Origin: a virus
Reading direction: 5' to 3' (one strand)
Virus record (IMG/VR): IMGVR_UViG_3300012936_000008
Coordinates: 1-64,000 of that record
DNA: 64,000 nucleotides
Shown here: piece by piece, positions 61,738 to 64,000 of the stretch
How the letters are laid out: every line of letters begins with the position of its first letter
Position numbering within the stretch: position 1 is the first letter of the stretch
Program-made: the position numbers and the translations under genes
The notes under the pieces: generated by a model
Told to the model about the DNA's origin: nothing
The model's input: the letters and a program-made list of their open reading frames with translations, nothing else
Databases searched by the model: none

Positions 61738-62063
61738 CGTTCTGTGATTGATGGTAACATTTCATTGCCTGGGTGATCATTAGTCTTGCCCCTATATGCT
61801 TTGCTATATGCAAAGTGATCACTATCTAACTCTAACTCCTCCCAGTCCCATTCTTGAACAACTAAACAACATTTGTTCATTGGTCGTTTAGATCCTGGTG
61901 GATTAGGTTTCTCGCTAACACACAGCAGCAAATGTGTGTCATCGATGTAATTAATATACCCTTCATGTCCTCTCCACCTACATCGTGCCCCAACAGATAG
62001 GGACTTAACGATATTTCTGATCTCTAATGCTGGTGCTTCTGAGATGAATAAGGGTGTAGTCAT
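61734..62063 (-). CDS. Hypothetical protein, 109 aa
   Basis: This 109-aa protein has VGARCRWRGHEGYINYIDDT, then LLLCVSEKPNPPGSKRPMNK and CCLVVQEWDWEELELD, like a small SH3-type beta barrel with a basic patch. Its ends share ATGA overlaps with both neighbours. I recall similar cyanophage proteins but no function. Confidence 0.72.
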   Translation of the reverse strand: MTTPLFISEAPALEIRNIVKSLSVGARCRWRGHEGYINYIDDTHLLLCVSEKPNPPGSKRPMNKCCLVVQEWDWEELELDSDHFAYSKAYRGKTNDHPGNEMLPSITER

Positions 62064-62659
62064 AGTGTTAGGTGTGAAGTTGCTTGACCGTATTCTCCTC
62101 TAATCATGAGATTAAAGGCGAGAGAGTACCTCCTATTTGTATCTTGGTTTGGTTGTACTGAGTGTACCAGATCTGAGGGGAAGATCACGACCATACCGTC
62201 CACTGGTTGAAGTGTCCACCGTGGACTGTTATACACATTAAATGAAACTCTATCAGGATCCAGTGTGTGATACTTATGATTTGTGAACACTAGACCACCA
62301 CACTTAGGATTTGTCTTCAAGTACACAATGCCACTAAACATGCTGTTTCTATGTGCATGTTCATGTGCAGATTCTAAATGATCATGACAATTAATCCATG
62401 AACATGGTATATCAATTATATATTTCTCATCGATACCCATCGTGCCATAGATATACTCTTTGACATGTGGTTCGATGAAGTCCATGATCTCAGGTAGGTC
62501 AGCAATCACATTTTGATTGACTGATTGACTACCTCTCCACTGTTCTTTCTGTTGATACTCTAAATTCTCAACGTCATCAATGACGTAGGGCAGATTATCA
62601 CCAACTGCACAATATACAGGTGATGAGAACAAGGGGATAATCTCAGATGAAATTTGCAT
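62060..62659 (-). CDS. 2OG-Fe(II) oxygenase family protein (HxH type)
   Basis: This 199-aa protein has WINCHDHLESAHEHAHRNSM with H101-x-H103 and FSGIVYLKTNP, then VVIFPSDLVHSV with H166, and Arg in RRYSLAFNLM. The start MQISSEIIPLFSSPVYCAVG fits the 'LF..P.Y' entry of the TIGR02466 group. It is coupled to the 109-aa gene by ATGA. Confidence 0.84.
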   Translation of the reverse strand: MQISSEIIPLFSSPVYCAVGDNLPYVIDDVENLEYQQKEQWRGSQSVNQNVIADLPEIMDFIEPHVKEYIYGTMGIDEKYIIDIPCSWINCHDHLESAHEHAHRNSMFSGIVYLKTNPKCGGLVFTNHKYHTLDPDRVSFNVYNSPRWTLQPVDGMVVIFPSDLVHSVQPNQDTNRRYSLAFNLMIRGEYGQATSHLTL

Positions 62660-63164
62660 TAATTAGGATCCTATTCTTGTGCTCACTAGGACTGTATCCT
62701 GTGTGCATGTGTCGTCCGTTGAATGTTAGGAGTCTGTTCTTCTTTGGTTGCACACGAACGATGTCGTGATCGTTCTTGTCTCCCAGAATAATAGTGTCGC
62801 CATCAGTATCGTTGACATAATAGATACACACCTTATGTGGTTTTTTGGAGTCTACATGAAAATCATGACGAAATACATTAGGGTTATACAGTGTCATATC
62901 TGCGCGTACACGTAGACATTCTTTGCACTGTATTTCCTCTTGCATCTTTGCTACTAAGTCAGCAAAATCAGGGTCTCCATCAACTGTCAACCAGTGATTG
63001 AAACCATGTGCTTCTAACTTATCAGATCCATTCGTCAACGTATGTTGATAGAACCAAGGAAACTCCCACCCCATGAGTATATCGTGGAGGTGAGAGTGAT
63101 AGTCAGAATCGAGGAAATCATCGATGATCCTCATGTCTGAGATGCAGGGCGGTCGCAATTTCAT
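62643..63164 (-). CDS. 2OG-Fe(II) oxygenase family protein (HxD type)
   Basis: This 173-aa protein has DFHVDSKKPHKVCIYYVND with H103-x-D105, then GDTIILGDKN, RHMHTGYSPSEHKNRILINA with H154 and R165. The true start may be M11 (MRIIDDFLDS), where related proteins begin. It overlaps the preceding small gene and the next oxygenase, so it is tightly packed in the cluster. Confidence 0.84.
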   Translation of the reverse strand: MKLRPPCISDMRIIDDFLDSDYHSHLHDILMGWEFPWFYQHTLTNGSDKLEAHGFNHWLTVDGDPDFADLVAKMQEEIQCKECLRVRADMTLYNPNVFRHDFHVDSKKPHKVCIYYVNDTDGDTIILGDKNDHDIVRVQPKKNRLLTFNGRHMHTGYSPSEHKNRILINANFI

Positions 63165-63297
63165 TAATCAGATTTTTCTTTTCAATGGGTACTTCGCCTA
63201 TCTTATGATAGTATTCCTTTTGTAAGGAAAACAGTGCATGACGCAGAAGAGTTTTCTGCTCTTCGTTAAGCATTTGAGATTTAAGGAACATGGTCAT
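63118..63297 (-). CDS. Small helical protein, unknown
   Basis: The protein is 59 aa from the ATG at 63297 (MTMFLKSQMLNEEQKTLLRH); a GTG further up is possible. It is helical and basic in the middle (LQKEYYHKIGEVPIEKKNLI). It overlaps the start of the HxD oxygenase. No family is recognised. Confidence 0.6.
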   Translation of the reverse strand: MTMFLKSQMLNEEQKTLLRHALFSLQKEYYHKIGEVPIEKKNLINEIATALHLRHEDHR

Positions 63298-63334
63298 GGG
63301 TGCGGAGACCACTACTATTTAACTGTTTACCCTC

Positions 63335-63357
63335 AGATGATAGCAACTGTATCATCT
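63335..63357. promoter_or_regulatory. Perfect 8-bp inverted repeat, operator-like
   Basis: AGATGATA and TATCATCT are perfect inverted repeats around a 7-bp loop, in the gap between the first oxygenase and the 59-aa gene. No T-run follows, so an operator is more likely than a terminator. Confidence 0.4.
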
Positions 63358-63373
63358 ACTGCAATACCCCTTG

Positions 63374-63958
63374 TCAGGATTCGGTGACTCGTGGTTTGAA
63401 GTTGATATTCAGTGCAAGGCGGTATCCCTCACTTGGTGATGATGAAGCATGTAATTGCTTACCATCGAACACAACCATTTTACCACGTTCAGGTGCAACA
63501 CGCAACTGACATGCATGTTGAAATATACTCATCTCATCAGTGAAGAAGAATGTATCTCCATCACTGTTGTTAATATAATATAGTGCAGTAGTATGATCCT
63601 CCTCAAAGTCTACATGTGGGCAATGATGTTTTAATCGGTCAGGAAGAAGGCAACCAAGGCGCACCCGATACACATCATTAAAATCTTGATTAGCACCATC
63701 AGCAATAATCCTCAAAGCAGACTCTAATAAGTCATAGTATTGTGATACAGGTTGATAGTCCATCATCACAACATGTGAGAATGAACTATTATTGAATTTA
63801 CCCTCGTAGGGTGAGTATCCATCAGCAAATGTGGTCTCTTTAACTAGATACCATGGGAACTGTTGTTGTGTCACCAGTTCCTCAATCTGATCCTGAATAA
63901 TCTCAGGCAGAGGATAACTAGAACTCAATAACATATTGTTTTCTGTCGCTGGGTACAT
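63374..63958 (-). CDS. 2OG-Fe(II) oxygenase family protein (HxD type)
   Basis: This 194-aa protein has HHCPHVDFEEDHTTALYYIN with H115-x-D117, then GDTFFFTDEM, MVVFDGKQLHASSSPSEGYR with H170 and R180, and LALNINF. The start MYPATENNMLLSSSYPLPEI is clean. It is the closest relative of the 173-aa gene by motif layout and suggests duplication. The window ends about 40 nt upstream of its ATG, so I cannot see its promoter. Confidence 0.84.
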   Translation of the reverse strand: MYPATENNMLLSSSYPLPEIIQDQIEELVTQQQFPWYLVKETTFADGYSPYEGKFNNSSFSHVVMMDYQPVSQYYDLLESALRIIADGANQDFNDVYRVRLGCLLPDRLKHHCPHVDFEEDHTTALYYINNSDGDTFFFTDEMSIFQHACQLRVAPERGKMVVFDGKQLHASSSPSEGYRLALNINFKPRVTES

Positions 63959-64000
63959 CTCGTGGATACATGCAAGGGATAGACATTGACAATCGTTTAC

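Noticed and set aside
1-64000. tRNA genes, CRISPR arrays, insertion sequences, integrase or attachment sites
   Set aside because: None was seen. The repeats in the fibre and giant are coding and in frame, with no spacer structure or transposase.

Overview
This window looks like part of the genome of a T4-like contractile-tailed phage of the marine cyanophage type (cyanomyovirus, infecting Synechococcus or Prochlorococcus). The evidence is a baseplate block with recognisable T4 gp25, gp6 and gp8 homologues, very long DUF4815, YHYH and GxGY-repeat virion proteins, many 2OG-Fe(II) oxygenases, and small conserved proteins of the kind found in cyanophages. No photosynthesis gene, tRNA or integrase lies in the window, so the host is inferred. 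All convincing genes are on the minus strand and are described in transcription order, from high to low coordinates.

Region 1 (about 63960-57135) is an accessory block. It holds six 2OG-Fe(II) oxygenase-type genes, an SF2 DEAH helicase that starts with TTG, a tail-lysozyme-type muramidase and small unknown genes, many joined by ATGA or TAATG overlaps. A strong terminator and sigma70-type promoters divide it into short transcription units.

Region 2 (57093-52431) is a string of small, mostly unknown genes with sigma70-like promoters, plus a seventh 2OG-Fe(II) oxygenase. A 29-bp promoter with a perfect TTGACA and 17-bp spacer drives four tiny overlapping genes. It sits close to copies of the cyanobacterial-type DnaA box TTTTCCACA.

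Region 3 (52261-46067) starts the tail module: an NlpC/P60-like peptidase, a small AbrB/MazE-type protein, a coiled-coil protein, a 1488-aa virion protein with DUF5648-like repeats, a Cys-rich PAAR-like spike tip and two small proteins.

Region 4 (45873-7171) is the baseplate wedge module: gp25, gp6, a 7189-aa giant in the position T4 uses for gp7, a YHYH+Ig protein, a fibre ending in a cupredoxin-like domain, a GxGY-repeat protein, gp8, a 2478-aa DUF4815 protein and two small coiled-coil proteins. It ends at a UUCG-loop terminator. A phage late-promoter-like octamer (NATAAATA) recurs just upstream of many of these genes.

Region 5 (7089 to the window edge) is the N-terminal 2363 residues of a long repeat-built tail fibre with its own late promoter. 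Regions 3-5 would build the tail tip, baseplate and host-binding fibres. Regions 1-2 would act earlier in infection or on the host. Base composition looks to be in the mid-40s percent G+C by eye; I did not count it.
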